Assembly (NCBI RefSeq): GCF_001039355.2
Contig: NW_019775704.1
Coordinates: forward strand, 59,714 to 123,713
Source of the DNA: Lingula anatina
Taxonomy: Eukaryota > Brachiopoda > Lingulata > Lingulida > Lingulidae
Direction: 5' to 3'
Length of the DNA stretch: 64,000 bases
Shown here piece by piece: positions 12,957 to 24,470 of the stretch (its first letter is position 1; the number at the start of each line of letters is the position of its first letter). The notes under the pieces are model-generated. The model had not been told where the DNA came from. It was given only the letters and a program-made list of their open reading frames with translations, and did not search any database. Made by a program: the position numbers and the translations under genes.

Positions 12957-13165
12957 ACTATAATAGGAAGTTATATACTGGTAATATAACTGTGACCTTA
13001 AAATTGACCTTTGACCTACTTTTCACCATGAACTGAACTTTGCAAATTTTCTATCCTTTATATTTTGATAACTGGCAGAGATAGGTCCAAAGTTACTATT
13101 CAACTTGAATAGGAAGTCATATACTGGCAATCTTACTGTGACCTTGAAATTGACCTTTGATATTT
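12957..13165. repeat. Two-copy direct repeat with nuclear-receptor-like half-sites
   Basis: Two copies spaced about 146 bases apart share ATAGGAAGTYATATACTGG, CTGTGACCTTRAAATTGACC and TTTGA. The first includes TGACCTTTGACCT at 13005-13017, which is a perfect DR1 (AGGTCA-N-AGGTCA on the minus strand). The duplication suggests a repeat family rather than a dedicated enhancer, though the site could bind HNF4/RXR-type receptors. Confidence 0.6.
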
Positions 13166-13430
13166 TCTTGCCCTTCATATCTTCAAAACTAGCAGAAATC
13201 TGCCCAGTGTTGTCCCTAGGTTTTCTCTTTTGTCAGCACCGGTATATGCAATACTGATAACGCATTTCGAGGAAAACCCATAGGCCTATTGTCTAGAAAA
13301 TCATAGGAGTGATCAGTGTTATGAAAATACAGGTCAATTTGAACATCTCTTTGATTGGACCATTTTAACTGTTATGTTTTTTTTTTTTTTTTTGCATATT
13401 TTGAGAATTCTTGTTAATTGCATTTTATAG

Positions 13431-13531
13431 AGCTTGTCAAGCACAAGACTGGTGGTGGTGTCCATACGAATGCGCTTACTCCAGCTGGTGGTACAATATC
13501 CAGAGGCGGTATCGCCTCTCTGATCCTCTAG
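13431..13531 (+). other. Exon-like terminal segment ending in a stop
   Basis: A long poly-T tract and TTTTATAG at 13430 form a plausible acceptor. From 13433 the frame is open for 32 codons, reading LVKHKTGGGVHTNALTPAGG and ending ..RGGIASLIL before TAG at 13529-13531. A glycine/threonine-rich, hydrophobic-ended tail is plausible as the C terminus of a protein whose other exons are not seen. The last 21 bases recur exactly at 7214-7234. Not recognised. Confidence 0.3.
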
Positions 13532-14351
13532 TTAGTCTTAGAATCTCATTAGGTTGCAGAACAGTATCAAACGTGAAGCTCAAGAAGATAAAATATTGCT
13601 TCTCCTTTATTCTAAAGCATATGACTTAATGTTGCTTCATTAAGAGACTACTAAATAGATAGATTATTAATAAATTGAAGTAGATTTAGCTTTTCAAACC
13701 AAAAATTACTTAAAGTAGACTACTATAGACTTAAATTGAATTGAAGGAGATAAAAATCATAAGTTAAAGAGATAAAAGTATTTTTGGATCATGACTTCTG
13801 TAATGCCACAGGCCCCTGGGACATCAGCTGTTATGTTTTAATGTCATTTTTTATGTCCTGTCTGAGAAGGCAGGGCCGGAGGTGTTGACTTAACCAAATG
13901 CGATGTTAGTTTGTCGAAATGTCAACACTCCAATGCATGTCATGTTCTGCCTGTAGGGGATGATGCTTTGTGTGGTCCCGACCAAAATAATTTTTATTTC
14001 ACCTAAAAATTTTGTCTCATTAGAATAATATGAGTCATTGATGGCAAAATGAATTAGACTTGTCTTAGAGAAATATTATTTTTTAATATTTTTCTGATTG
14101 ATATCTTTCTTATCTTGCGCAAGGTCAGGACGTCATAAAATTACCATAGCTTCTAGGTGGAATCTGGGTTTTTATGGTTTTTTGTCTCGTGGGGTTTGTT
14201 TCCTTTTAGATGGGGCGAAGTTTGCAGGAATAAATTAAGTTTAATGTTAAAGCTTATTTTAAAGTGGTTGCTTTATGGCTGTGGTAATGTTGTTAAAATT
14301 ATTTCAGAATGATGTTATGTTAATTATTTCAAATTTCTCATGTCATTTCAG
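13532..14351. other. Non-coding stretch upstream of TMEM98
   Basis: No gene seen. It ends in TGTCATTTCAG at 14351, a good acceptor, so it is probably the end of an intron inside the TMEM98 5' untranslated region. Confidence 0.5.
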
Positions 14352-14803
14352 ATATATCACAAGGAGAAAAGATAATCTACTACTGTAAAAGTGTGGTGTC
14401 CAGAAACCCCATGAAAAACATATTTTGATACACAAGGAAAATTAGCTGAAATTCAGACTCCCGATTAGCGGAATTATACCAGAAAATTGCTATCTTGGAA
14501 TCGCAAAGAAGAAATTTGGAAATCTGACCTAGAACAGAGAAACTTCTCTACAAAAAATTATTTTTTTGAAACCTCATAAAAATTTATAAATAGAAGTTGC
14601 ATCTAACAAGTAGGAGACAAGGAGATTTTGATACCAGCTGTAACCTGGTCAACCTTGATGGGAATTTGGAGTGAAAAAAAATAACACTTGAGGCTTGCTA
14701 AAATATTTGACTACAGTATACAGCGCCATCTAGAACACTGGGGACCACCACATCGCCTCCGCCCCTGCCAGCCACTCAGGGCAGCCCCCAAATGCTTGAT
14801 GCC
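14352..14803 (+). other. Probable 5' untranslated part of the first coding TMEM98 exon
   Basis: Runs from the acceptor at 14351 to the chosen ATG. It becomes more GC-rich near the start codon. An in-frame ATG at 14792 lies 12 bases upstream but in a weak context. The actual transcription start is not visible. Confidence 0.4.
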
Positions 14804-14948
14804 ATGGAGATGGATACCATAGTCGCAGTTTCTATAGGGATACTGGCCACCATTTTTGTCGGGTCCCTGGTCTGCCTGATTATCGTGTGCAGACACAAGT
14901 ACTGCCGTCGCGTGGATTTACTCTCCAGGCAGCACACGGAGAACAGGT

Positions 14949-14989
<41 letters not shown>

Positions 14990-15828
14990 GGGGGGATTTT
15001 CAGGGTGCAGGGGCCTTTGATACTAAAGAGCTGAAGTTGAAAGGTGGGCTGAGGTTTTTGACTGAAAATTCTGGTCTGTTTTGGTTTATGATGAATCTGA
15101 AGAGGTCCACTATAATAAGGAAACTTAACATATGAGGCACCATTCATTTAGAACTTCTTCTGATTTTTATTTATTTAATTTTTTTTAATGGATCCGATAT
15201 TCTTAAATGGGTGGGCTACTACAGTAAGTAGACATTTTTCCTGTGTCAAATTAGAATTAAATTTTGAGTCTAAGTATTAAAAGTATACCTGTCCAGTGAT
15301 CAGCTTAAAGTTTTTTTGCGAAAGTGGCCCCAAATTTCATTAATCTTCGGATGGTTTGTTTTTTAGCAGGCTGAATTCAGTGTTGCTGCTTATTTTCAGC
15401 TAGATTAATCACGGAAATTGTTTTACGTTTTGATTTCGCCTACTTTATTTAGGTTTATGTCAAACACAAATTTTATCCTAGAGCGTGCCAACAGTTTTGG
15501 TTGAAACATGAAAGTCTTCCTGTTTGGTGTGGGTATTTGGGTGTTGTATGTATTCTTTATGGCCACACATCCCCATCCTATTCTTATGAAGCTTTGCACC
15601 ATCGGTGCTTGCAATTTTCTGGATTTTTATTTTAATTAAGGGTCCACTATCATTTCTGTTGGTTTAACATGCTCAATAACTGAAAAAGGAATTCATGCAC
15701 GCCTGGATGGTGTATTCTCTGGAGAGCCATAGTATGACTTGATGTTATTCCTTGTTACACATGATTTCCCCAGTGGGATGGGGGATGACTGGTACCACCA
15801 TGATTTCTCTCTGACCTGTGGTGCCTGA

Positions 15829-15896
<68 letters not shown>

Positions 15897-16207
15897 TTCC
15901 ACAGTTTGAGGACCATGCACAGGTATAATTTGGAATGATAAAGTGTCCTTTAATGATTTCATATTTTCGCCATGTTTTACCTTGACGTTACTCTTTTCAG
16001 ACAACGACTTTTTCTTGGAACTATTACCGACTTATATCACACAGGCATCAGACAACCCGGATCTTTGTAAAACTACGTCAACACTTAACACTGCCAGGCA
16101 TTTTCTATTTTACATTCAGATACAAACAATTTAAGGCGTCAGGTATTTACACTGGTGGAAAATTACACACAAAAGTACCAGTGTATGGGTGTGTTATATA
16201 TAGCACN

Positions 16208-16279
<72 letters not shown>

Positions 16280-17690
16280 TATGCCACACTAGTGTCTTTG
16301 GTTTAATTGATTATGCTTTTAGAAGGACCCTTCAATTGATTGCAAGATACTTTGGTTTTAATTGTGAGCAATGAAACATATCAGTATATTTTGATTTTAC
16401 ATGTTTGCAGAGATAATCTTATTGAAATATAATGTCTTAAGTAAGCTAAGGGACTTAAATTTTCCACATTCGGCCTAAGAATGCCAAAAATAAAATATTT
16501 ATCCTAAAGAATTTTTCATTGAATCTGAAAAAATGTAGGAGAAAAAATGTGTATAATAACGCCTGATATCTTTTCCCTCTAGATAAGTAATTATGACAAC
16601 ATTTGCATAATGCTCATAATATTGATTTTAAGAAAAGTTTATGGCATGTTTTTCTTTGTATTTGTATACACATCTCTGTTTGTTTTCTTTCAGACCTGAT
16701 GTCCAGCTTGTCGACGCCATGGAGGGAAATGACAACAACGGCACCGACCTTGAGCTGGACGATGTCCGTCTCACTCACCCAAACATAGAAGAGATTTTGC
16801 AGGACGATATCTGGGTTAATGATGCCACGTAGGTCATTTGTCTTCTCGCTTATGCATGATGAAATGTATTTTGTATGCAGAATAGATAGGTCTTTGATCA
16901 GGGAGCATCAACCTTTGCATACCACAACATAAAAAAACAGTGACCAAATGACTTGGGTCAATTCTACCACCTGGGTCAGGTCTAAAATAAGGAAGGAAAG
17001 AAACTGTATAAAATGCATATTTTAACCTGTACAAAGTCTAAGCACACATATAATAGCACACAAAAAAAGTTAAAATATTGATTTATGTATAATATTTATG
17101 ATAAGAGAAAGGAAAACACAACTTACCAAAGAAATTTAATCTTTTGTTGGTCACCTTCATAGACTTGCTAGCGCACATCATTTGCATTCTACTAACATTT
17201 CATCTTTGTTTGAATTGATAAAGATAATGAAGTAAAATATTACTTTCGTTTTCACTTTCCTCTTCAGAGGACTGGTCCCACACTGCATCGCCATACTGAA
17301 AACCTGTCACCTGCTGACCGACAAACTGGTTGCCATGACAATGAGAAATGGCGGCTCCATGCGGTCCCCGGAGACGTTAACGGATATAGTGGCCATTGCT
17401 AAGAGGATATCTCCCCGCGTAGACGCAGTGGTCAGGTGTATGTACCCGCCTCTTGACCCTAGACTTCTGGAGGCAAGGTGAGTGGTGTACTAGTATATTT
17501 ATCTCATCATGTACAAAACATGTATTTTTAAAATTATTTATTTATTTTATGTAGTGATACAAATATATGATATCTAATTTATGAGTACTATCTGTATGTT
17601 AATAGTGTTCTTTATATCAGGTTTACTGCTGCTTCTCATTGTCGTTTTATCTCTAAGTTTGTACGTGTCTGTGCGTGCATGCATGTGTGC

Positions 17691-17728
<38 letters not shown>

Positions 17729-18568
17729 TCAGGTAAAGATAGATAAATGTGATATCTCCTGTATCAGTACATGTATATATATAGTGTTCTCTATAATATC
17801 AACAGGTGCACAGCCTTGGTCCTATCGGTCACCCACCTGGTCCTGCTGACCAAGAATGGCTGCAGGATGACCGGTGTTCTGGACTGGATAGAGCAGTCCC
17901 TGGCTGAGGTGGAAGAACACTTGCAGGTGGGCAGAGCTACTCTGTGGTCATTTTAACCACATGTATCACTGAATGTTAAACAAATAGTGCACAGTCCTGA
18001 GGGGACTATGTGGAATAGCGCCCAGTGAGAGGAAATGGGACCCGATGCAAAGCGAAGGGTCCAAAGTGGTTTATGATTTGTAGTTAATATCGTAGGAAAG
18101 ATTTTAAGTAATTTTTAATGGACAAAGAAGAATTATACTTATTTTGTAAATTTTTGAATTTTTTGTAAAGGTTTTTTGTTTGTTGTTGTTGTTGTTGTTG
18201 TTTTCTGTAGTTTATCACTATATTTTTGAATGCTTTAAGTGTGTATCAAAAGTACAAGTTCAGTAATAACTACTGTTTCTAACAATTGGAGGTTTTAATA
18301 TTGTAAGGTTCTGAGAGAGGCCAGCCATCAGTGTGACACCACCCGCGCTCCGTCCAACTCAGACACATCAGGCGACAGCCAGGAACCTCTCAATAATCCC
18401 AGAATGCACCAGTCTGGTCCCGGGCCAGATGTCGCCTCTGTGGCGCAAAACCAACTTCAACAACAGCAGCAGCAAGTACAACAGCAGCAGAATCAACAAC
18501 AGCAGCAACATCATCAGGCACCTTCACAGCAGCAACCGCAGCAGAATGAATCTTCTAGTGTGCTGTAA
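14804..18568 (+). CDS. TMEM98: Transmembrane protein 98 orthologue (five coding exons)
   Basis: Coding exons: 14804-14946, 16694-16828, 17268-17477, 17806-17926, 18308-18568; phases join cleanly to give 289 residues. The start GCCATGG has a strong context; ATG at 14792 would add four residues. The N terminus (TIVAVSIGILATIFVGSLVC) is a single membrane segment followed by basic RHKYCRR. Then come LELDDVRLTHPNIEEIL, HCIAILKTCHLLTDKLVAMT, AKRISPRVDAVV, MYPPLDPRLLEAR, SVTHLVLLTKNGC and LDWIEQSL, which match vertebrate TMEM98 block by block. In vertebrates this small membrane protein restrains the transcription factor MYRF. Unlike the 226-residue human protein, the last exon adds a glutamine-rich tail (several Q runs from CAG/CAA) ending ESSSVL. 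The middle blocks are conserved, so the assignment is firm; the role is known only from relatives. Confidence 0.95.
14951..14986. repeat. (GT)n microsatellite
   Basis: Pure GT run starting a few bases after the donor of the first TMEM98 coding exon. Confidence 0.95.
15831..15897. repeat. (TC)n-(TG)n compound microsatellite
   Basis: About 48 bases of TC followed by TG repeats inside TMEM98 intron 1. It produces a spurious ERER-type open frame on the minus strand. Confidence 0.95.
16207..16277. repeat. (TC)n microsatellite beside an N
   Basis: About 70 bases of pure TC in TMEM98 intron 1, directly after the N at 16207. The true repeat length is probably unresolved. Confidence 0.95.
17693..17725. 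repeat. (GA)n microsatellite
   Basis: GA run in the intron between TMEM98 coding exons 3 and 4. Confidence 0.9.
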
Positions 18569-21500
18569 GAAAGATAGGAGGCAGCAGTGCAGGTGCAGCA
18601 ACCTTGTTGTTTTATCTTGCTGAAGCTTTTGAAAAAAGTTGTTCTGTCTTCAAATGAGTGATGGAGGTTCTGGTCTTGAAGTGACCTAAAATATCATTGA
18701 GCTTTTTTAAAAATTGAAGAAATGTATCCCCAGTAGTAGAAATGAATGCATCTCTGATTCAGATAGGATGATATAGTGGAATTGCAGTCTTGCGACAGTT
18801 TATCAGAGACAGCATTTTGTGTGAATAATTTTGCATATCTTATTGGACTTACAAGAAAGAAAAAACATCAAGTTGCAAGAATTCAAAAGACTTTTTGGGC
18901 ATGGGGAATATTATGTTGTCTGGAAGCTGTGAATGTTCACTAGCTACGAATGGTTTGACCCTAGTGCTATCACAGAAAATGAGCCCATGAACAATTTGGA
19001 GTATTCAGTGGTGTAATTTTCATTCCTGTTTGACGTGATCTTATGGGTATAGGAAAAAAAAGAGAACAGGAAAGCTGTAGCAGTGTAGTCCCATATTATT
19101 GGGCTATCTTTGTGCTGTAATTATGGGAAACGAGACCATAGAAATGCCACAAAATAAACAGCCGATGAGGGATTTCCAATATCAAATTGGAAAATTCCTC
19201 ATTTCTGTCTTGTATGTACTTTAGGACAGTACAAAAAATGAACAAAAACCTTGCAGTGGTGCAAACTAAACATGCGAAACTATGTCATGGAAAGGCCACA
19301 AGACCAAGAGTCATGAACAACCTGCGGTTACTGGTGGTAGTACATCGTTTCTCTTAGAAAGGTTTCTGCTTTTTATTCAAGATAAAAGGAGCCTTGTGAA
19401 CAATTTGTGTATACTGTTGGTGATGTGATTTGTTTGTGTTGGCTCATACTGAAATGAGAACTGTTTAGTTTTTGATTGCTACAGAAAACACAATGTAAAT
19501 GTTTTTTTTAATACTGTGCACTGATACAAGCACCTTGCAGGTTAAGAAGTTGTTTTTATTCAAATAAACAGTGACAAGCAACAAAAATTTTCTATCGTAA
19601 TCAAGATTGCAGAAATAGTTATCAACTCTTAGATGTTGCCTAGCAACACTTTAACTAGTCTGTAACAGAAATCTTGTTGCACAGTAACCAGTTGTTATTA
19701 CCTGGCAACATTGCCTTAAATGTAAGTTAAATCACAGGTTGCTTAGCTACCATTGGTTGCCAGGGGACCTAATTTACACCAGCCTTGCATATTGAATTAC
19801 ATATCAGAGGGTTGATGTATTGTGCAATTTAAACTTGCAGTAATATACTTGATGTTATAAACTGGAGTTTTTTTTTCTGCAAGCAGTATTGTATCATCAA
19901 AGAAAACTATTTTTTATTAACATGGCTCATATTATAAATATAAGTAAAAATGAATTATGCAGTCTGTATATGACTTAGACATTGATATAACAGGAAGGAC
20001 CAAATATTCACTGCTGATTTTTGTTTTCACATAAGTACTTAATAAGTAATTAGGGACCATTAAATAACATGGGTTTGTTCATTGGTTCAATTTTTTTGTG
20101 AGAAAAAAAGAATGAATTTATAGGTACACATTTAAGTCAAGATATAAAGTCAATTTTTGACAAAATTTTTGAGATTACATATCCATTTTTGGAGATATTA
20201 GTGCTTCTATGATATTTTCTTGCAATATGTCTTGTAAGTGATTTTAATATCTTTTTTAATGTTGTAATATTAGTGCTTTAAAGTCTGTACATAATATTTG
20301 AGAGATGTTGTTGTCTTCCATGGAGCTGAAACTTGGATTTATGCTCTATGAAGTGTTTTTTGTAGAAAGTAACAGATTCTTCCCATAGAAACATTTCAGA
20401 ACTGTCCAGCCCCCAGTTTCGCAAAAATACTTAAGTCGGGTTCCCTGGCTAGGAACTCAATTACCAAGGTTACATGGTCACATGGTCACATCTTACCCTA
20501 TCAGGAACAGTGTATCAGCACTCATGGAAATCCTAGTCAACTTTGCCAGGGAACTGACTCAAGTTTTTTTTGTGAAACCAGGGCCAGCTTTCAGCCAGAG
20601 AAAGGTCCAAGGGAGTGGCATTTCCAGTCTATAAATGATGCCAAACTAAGAATGTTATAACTCGGCAGATTGTGTCATTTCTCTCTGTTCATGGTGAAAA
20701 AAATCGGTCTGATCTCTCTAAATACTATGGCACTCTCTCTGAATTTGTTGATTGGGGATGTCTAACAATAGATATAGTTTGATTTCTTTATTACCCCGAC
20801 CACGGAATTGCTGTATAGTTGAACCAAATTGAATAATTCAAATGTTTGGGGTCGTATGAGATTATATTCCCCACCATATATATATTAAATAAGGACTGGC
20901 AGTTTTCGAGGGACCTACTAGTTCGGTGAAAGTTTAAGGTGCAGTCTGATAATGATATAATCTTCGGAGATGGAACATAGCTTAGTGGAATCTGTGTTTA
21001 AAAATTTAACTGTAAGTGAAGAATGGGTTTATAAGTAAATGACTCTGTTAAACTTGCTTAAAAAATGATATTCCCCGAGGAAGGTAAATATTATTATTGA
21101 TTGTACAAGCTTTAGTTTGTTGTGCATTGGTATGTATATATATGTACATATCATTAATTTACAGATGTTGAGTTTTCTTTTAAAGATGTTGAATTTAAAG
21201 TAACTAAATCTGATGAGCCTTCTTGAGTGTGAAGTACTTGAATATGTATATAGTATAATTGTCATTTATAATGGCCCTGCTTTCTAGATTTAATGTGCAT
21301 TTTTCTCTCAGCATTCCTTAGAAAAGCATTTATTACATATCATTCATATATCTGTGAATTGTGTAGCATTTCCCGTGTATTCTAATGTAGTTTTTAGATG
21401 CCCATCACGGTGAATAAGGTATATAAAAAGCATAATATTTTGTATTTGATATTGGATGGTGTTAAAGGTTGTAGTGACTATATGGGTTTTCTCTTTCACC
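18569..21500 (+). other. TMEM98 3' untranslated region and flank
   Basis: No other gene seen. AATAAA at 19563-19568, about 1 kb past the stop, could end the mRNA; the extent is uncertain. The stretch is AT-rich with short poly-T runs. A perfect X-box lies at 19635-19647 (separate entry). Confidence 0.5.
19635..19647. promoter_or_regulatory. X-box-like RFX binding motif
   Basis: GTTGCCTAGCAAC is a symmetric match to the RFX X-box (GTNRCC..RGYAAC). Related words (CCTGGCAAC, GTTGCTTAGCTACC, GTTGCCAGGG) follow within 140 bases. RFX factors control ciliary genes in animals, but this site is downstream of TMEM98, so its target is unknown. Confidence 0.35.
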
Positions 21501-21710
21501 CCATTTCCATAGATTAGATCGACCTACTTTAGATCGACCTAACTCTCTGGGGGTTCACGCTAAATAGCTGTCAGCCGGGCGGACACGAAAGTTAATTACC
21601 CCCTTATAGCTTGTAGTAGGCGGGACGGACATTTAAGTCGGATTATCTGAAAGTTATCTAGTGAGACTCCCCACGGGGATAGATCGATCTAAAATCTATG
21701 GGAATAGAGC
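21501..21710. mobile_element. AGATCGATCT-type inverted-repeat element
   Basis: Same family as 9567-9811. The left end is CCATTTCCATAGATTAGATC with a duplicated AGATCGACCTA, then GGGGGTTCACGCTAAA. The right arm is CTAGTGAGACTCCCC, GATAGATCGATCTA and ATGGGAATAGAG. The core is TTAATTACCCCCTTATAG. Confidence 0.7.
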
Positions 21711-22117
21711 CTTTGATTGCTTCATTCAGGCTTCGTACGTCTCTGTCAACAAGAGGGATTTTTTCTGAAGCATTACCTTTCTTACTTAGCCAGTTAACAT
21801 GGTTGAAAACCCGAGGGGAGACTGCAATCCAGGAATAATAATAGTGATATTTTATTCAACTTATGTATTAAATAACGTCACAGATTCATCAGATGAATAA
21901 TTTTTAACAGGAAGTAGTACAAACAGGTTGCAGGATTGCAATAACTCCTGATGGCGTAAGAAATAGAATGCTTCAGAATCGCCCCATTACACAAGTGAAA
22001 CTAGCATGTGTTTTAAGTCTGCATTAGGCAAAGGACTGCTAAAAGGTTCCACATATCAAGAGATTCCTTGATTATCACATCTGATTGTAGTTACTAACAA
22101 AATAGTTATTATATATT
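21711..22117. other. Non-coding gap between two transposons
   Basis: No gene or clear repeat seen. Confidence 0.5.
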
Positions 22118-22558
22118 TCAGACTTTACGAAAGGCGTCGGACCGTCGGACATGCCTGGCAAATTTCGTCTCGGTCCGATAAAAAATCCTGTATCGTCGGA
22201 CCTTATGTCCGGCGAGTTTTCAAACTGACTGGGAATGTGTAAATAGAAGGAATACGTTGTTGTTTCTTTTCTGGACGATATATTTTACTTCATTCGAAAA
22301 GAGAGACGGGGTGAAAATCTCGGGGAGTTCCCAGCTAATTAATACATAATTTATAAACCTCAGTTTCACTCAGAAATACTATTTTGTGACTGGTTGAGGT
22401 TGGGGGATTCCTGGATGATGTAATGTACAGTCTCGTTTTCGTTTCGTAATACCCCTACTCGACAAAATGGCCGCAACACGTGCTCGTACTATTTGCGTTT
22501 TCACAGACTTGATCCTCTGTTTCTTCTTTATCAGTCGTACACAGTACTCATGGATAAA

Positions 22559-23125
22559 CCTTTTGTTTAGAAAATGACGTTGTTGAACTTTAAACACTTC
22601 GTTGGTGCAAAGCGTGGCTAAAATTAAAACGAAGTGAGGAAGAGAAACGGAAGTTTACTAAAATTGGAAAGAAGGTAGGCCCTGGCGGACTTGTAATCTG
22701 TAGGAGAGGAAAATAGTGTGTGCCGAGTTATCATTTTGATCAATAGTAACATAAATGTTACAGCTTTATTACGGGTTCTTAAATTATGGAACTTATGTAC
22801 GTATTTGCATGTACCGTTCACCACGAGTTGGAGAAAGTGCANCCTTTTGTTTAGAAAATGACGTTGTTGAACTTTAAACATTTCGTTGGTGCAAAGCGTG
22901 GCTAAAATTAAAACGAAGTGAGGAAGAGAAACGGAAGTTTACTAAAATTGGAAAGAAGGTAGGCCCTGGCGGACTTGTAATCTGTAGGAGAGGAAAATAG
23001 TGTGTGCCGAGTTATCATTTTGATCAATAGTAACATAAATGTTACAGCTTTACTACGGGTTCTTAAAATATGGAACTTATGTACGTATTTGCATGTACCG
23101 TTCACCACGAGTTGGAGAAAGTGCA
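22559..23125. repeat. 283-base direct duplication across an N
   Basis: 22559-22841 and 22843-23125 are the same length and differ at only a few bases, separated by a single N at 22842. Two overlapping contig ends or two alleles placed side by side explain this best; a true tandem duplication is possible but less likely. Confidence 0.85.
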
Positions 23126-23343
23126 CATGAACTTGACGAAAGCTCACAGTTGGAGTTTCTTTTTATAAAAAAAAAAAAGAAATAAAATGAAGAAGGAACT
23201 TAGACTCGGGCTGGACAGTCCCTGTCAAAGCTTCGATTGGATGAAAGAGACTGCCTTACTGTGCTGTTTCAAAATGCATATGTTATTGCCAAAAACAACG
23301 GATGAAATGGTTATCTGATTAACAGACGTTTTTATGGACATAC

Positions 23344-23768
23344 CCCAGATAGCATGTCGCCGGTGGGCCGACGTTGGGCCGCCGACTGCAACTACGTCGG
23401 CCCACCAGCTACTGTCGCTGGTTGGACGTCATGTGATATTTAGAAGCCAATAAAAAATGCACATTCCGTAACAGGTTAAAAGGACCTTAGAATCGTTTGC
23501 GTCGCTCTGGGGGTAACGCAATAAGCAGCCACGTACACAAATTTGGCGTGTATTTAAAATTTGACCGTATAACAACTACGTCGCTGGTGGCCCGACGGTG
23601 GGCCACCGGTGGCTATCGACGAAAAGTAGCGCTCTTTCCGTCGTCGGCCCGCCAACTACACGTCGCTAATGTATAGACAGCGGGCCAACAGCGGCCAGCT
23701 AGCGACGTATCGTCGTTATATGCGTAGCTCGAAATCGACGTCGGGCCGACGACGTCATGCTATCTGGG
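23344..23768. mobile_element. GC-rich inverted-repeat element nested in the 2-kb transposon
   Basis: Begins CCCAGATAGCATGTCG and ends CATGCTATCTGGG. The inside is rich in CGTCGG, GGCCCGAC and GGGCCGACG in both orientations, in contrast to the AT-rich surroundings. No coding frame of note. A MITE with many internal inverted words is the best reading. Confidence 0.65.
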
Positions 23769-24129
23769 ACGTTTGATATTACTAGCTACACGTTCTTCAT
23801 ACTTGTATTGGTCTTAGTCCTTGTGTCATTCCACAAGGTCTTTTTCATTAAATAAAAAACATCTTGTTATGCAAGTAATTTTTTGTCTATTTTTTTGTTT
23901 GTTTGTTTTTCTTTCTTATTTTACTTTTTTACAAATATATATCAAAAATTTAATATTTGATTTAATGTCAGTGATTTAAAACATTAGAAAATACCCATGA
24001 AAACATGAATAATGGTTCGTATTTCTATTATTTTACTTCGGTCTGACAGATTTTGTTTCGGTCTGACAGACTTTTCAAGCTTGTCAGACCGAATGTCTGA
24101 CAGATTTTTTGGCCTTTCGTAAAGTCTGA

Positions 24130-24434
24130 TATTTATATAATAAATTCGTAGATTTCTATGTATGGCATTCATTTCTGAAGATAGGAACGATGACTGGTAA
24201 ACGGAGTATAAGCATTTTAGTTAAAATTCTGTAAAATATATAAATATATGAAGAAATGAGGTGCATTTTGATTCACTTGCAATTTCCCGGAGATCTGAAC
24301 ATGTCGAGGACAACAGGGTTGATGTTAGTAGAGAGCTTGTTTTTATTTTACATTGTGTGTACGTGATTCAGTGATATACAGTTTAAACAGTTAGGTGAGA
24401 GTACACTTGTTAATAAGTGTAATATTTTCACGGA

Positions 24435-24470
<36 letters not shown>

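Larger units (their letters stand above)
22118..24129. mobile_element. About 2.0-kb inverted-repeat DNA transposon, non-autonomous
   Basis: The ends are TCAGACTTTACGAAAGGC (22118) and its exact reverse complement GCCTTTCGTAAAGTCTGA (ending 24129). TATT flanks both sides (22114-22117 and 24130-24133), a likely 4-bp target duplication. Next to the ends are clusters of repeated words: TCGGACCGTCGGAC on the left and CGGTCTGACAGA with TCTGACAGA on the right, which look like transposase binding sites. No transposase frame is present. The interior carries a nested element (23344-23768) and a 283-base duplication. Superfamily not assigned; 4-bp duplications occur in Sola and CMC-type elements. Confidence 0.6.

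Noticed and set aside
15693-16004. Minus-strand ERER-rich frame
   Set aside because: Translation of a TC/TG microsatellite.
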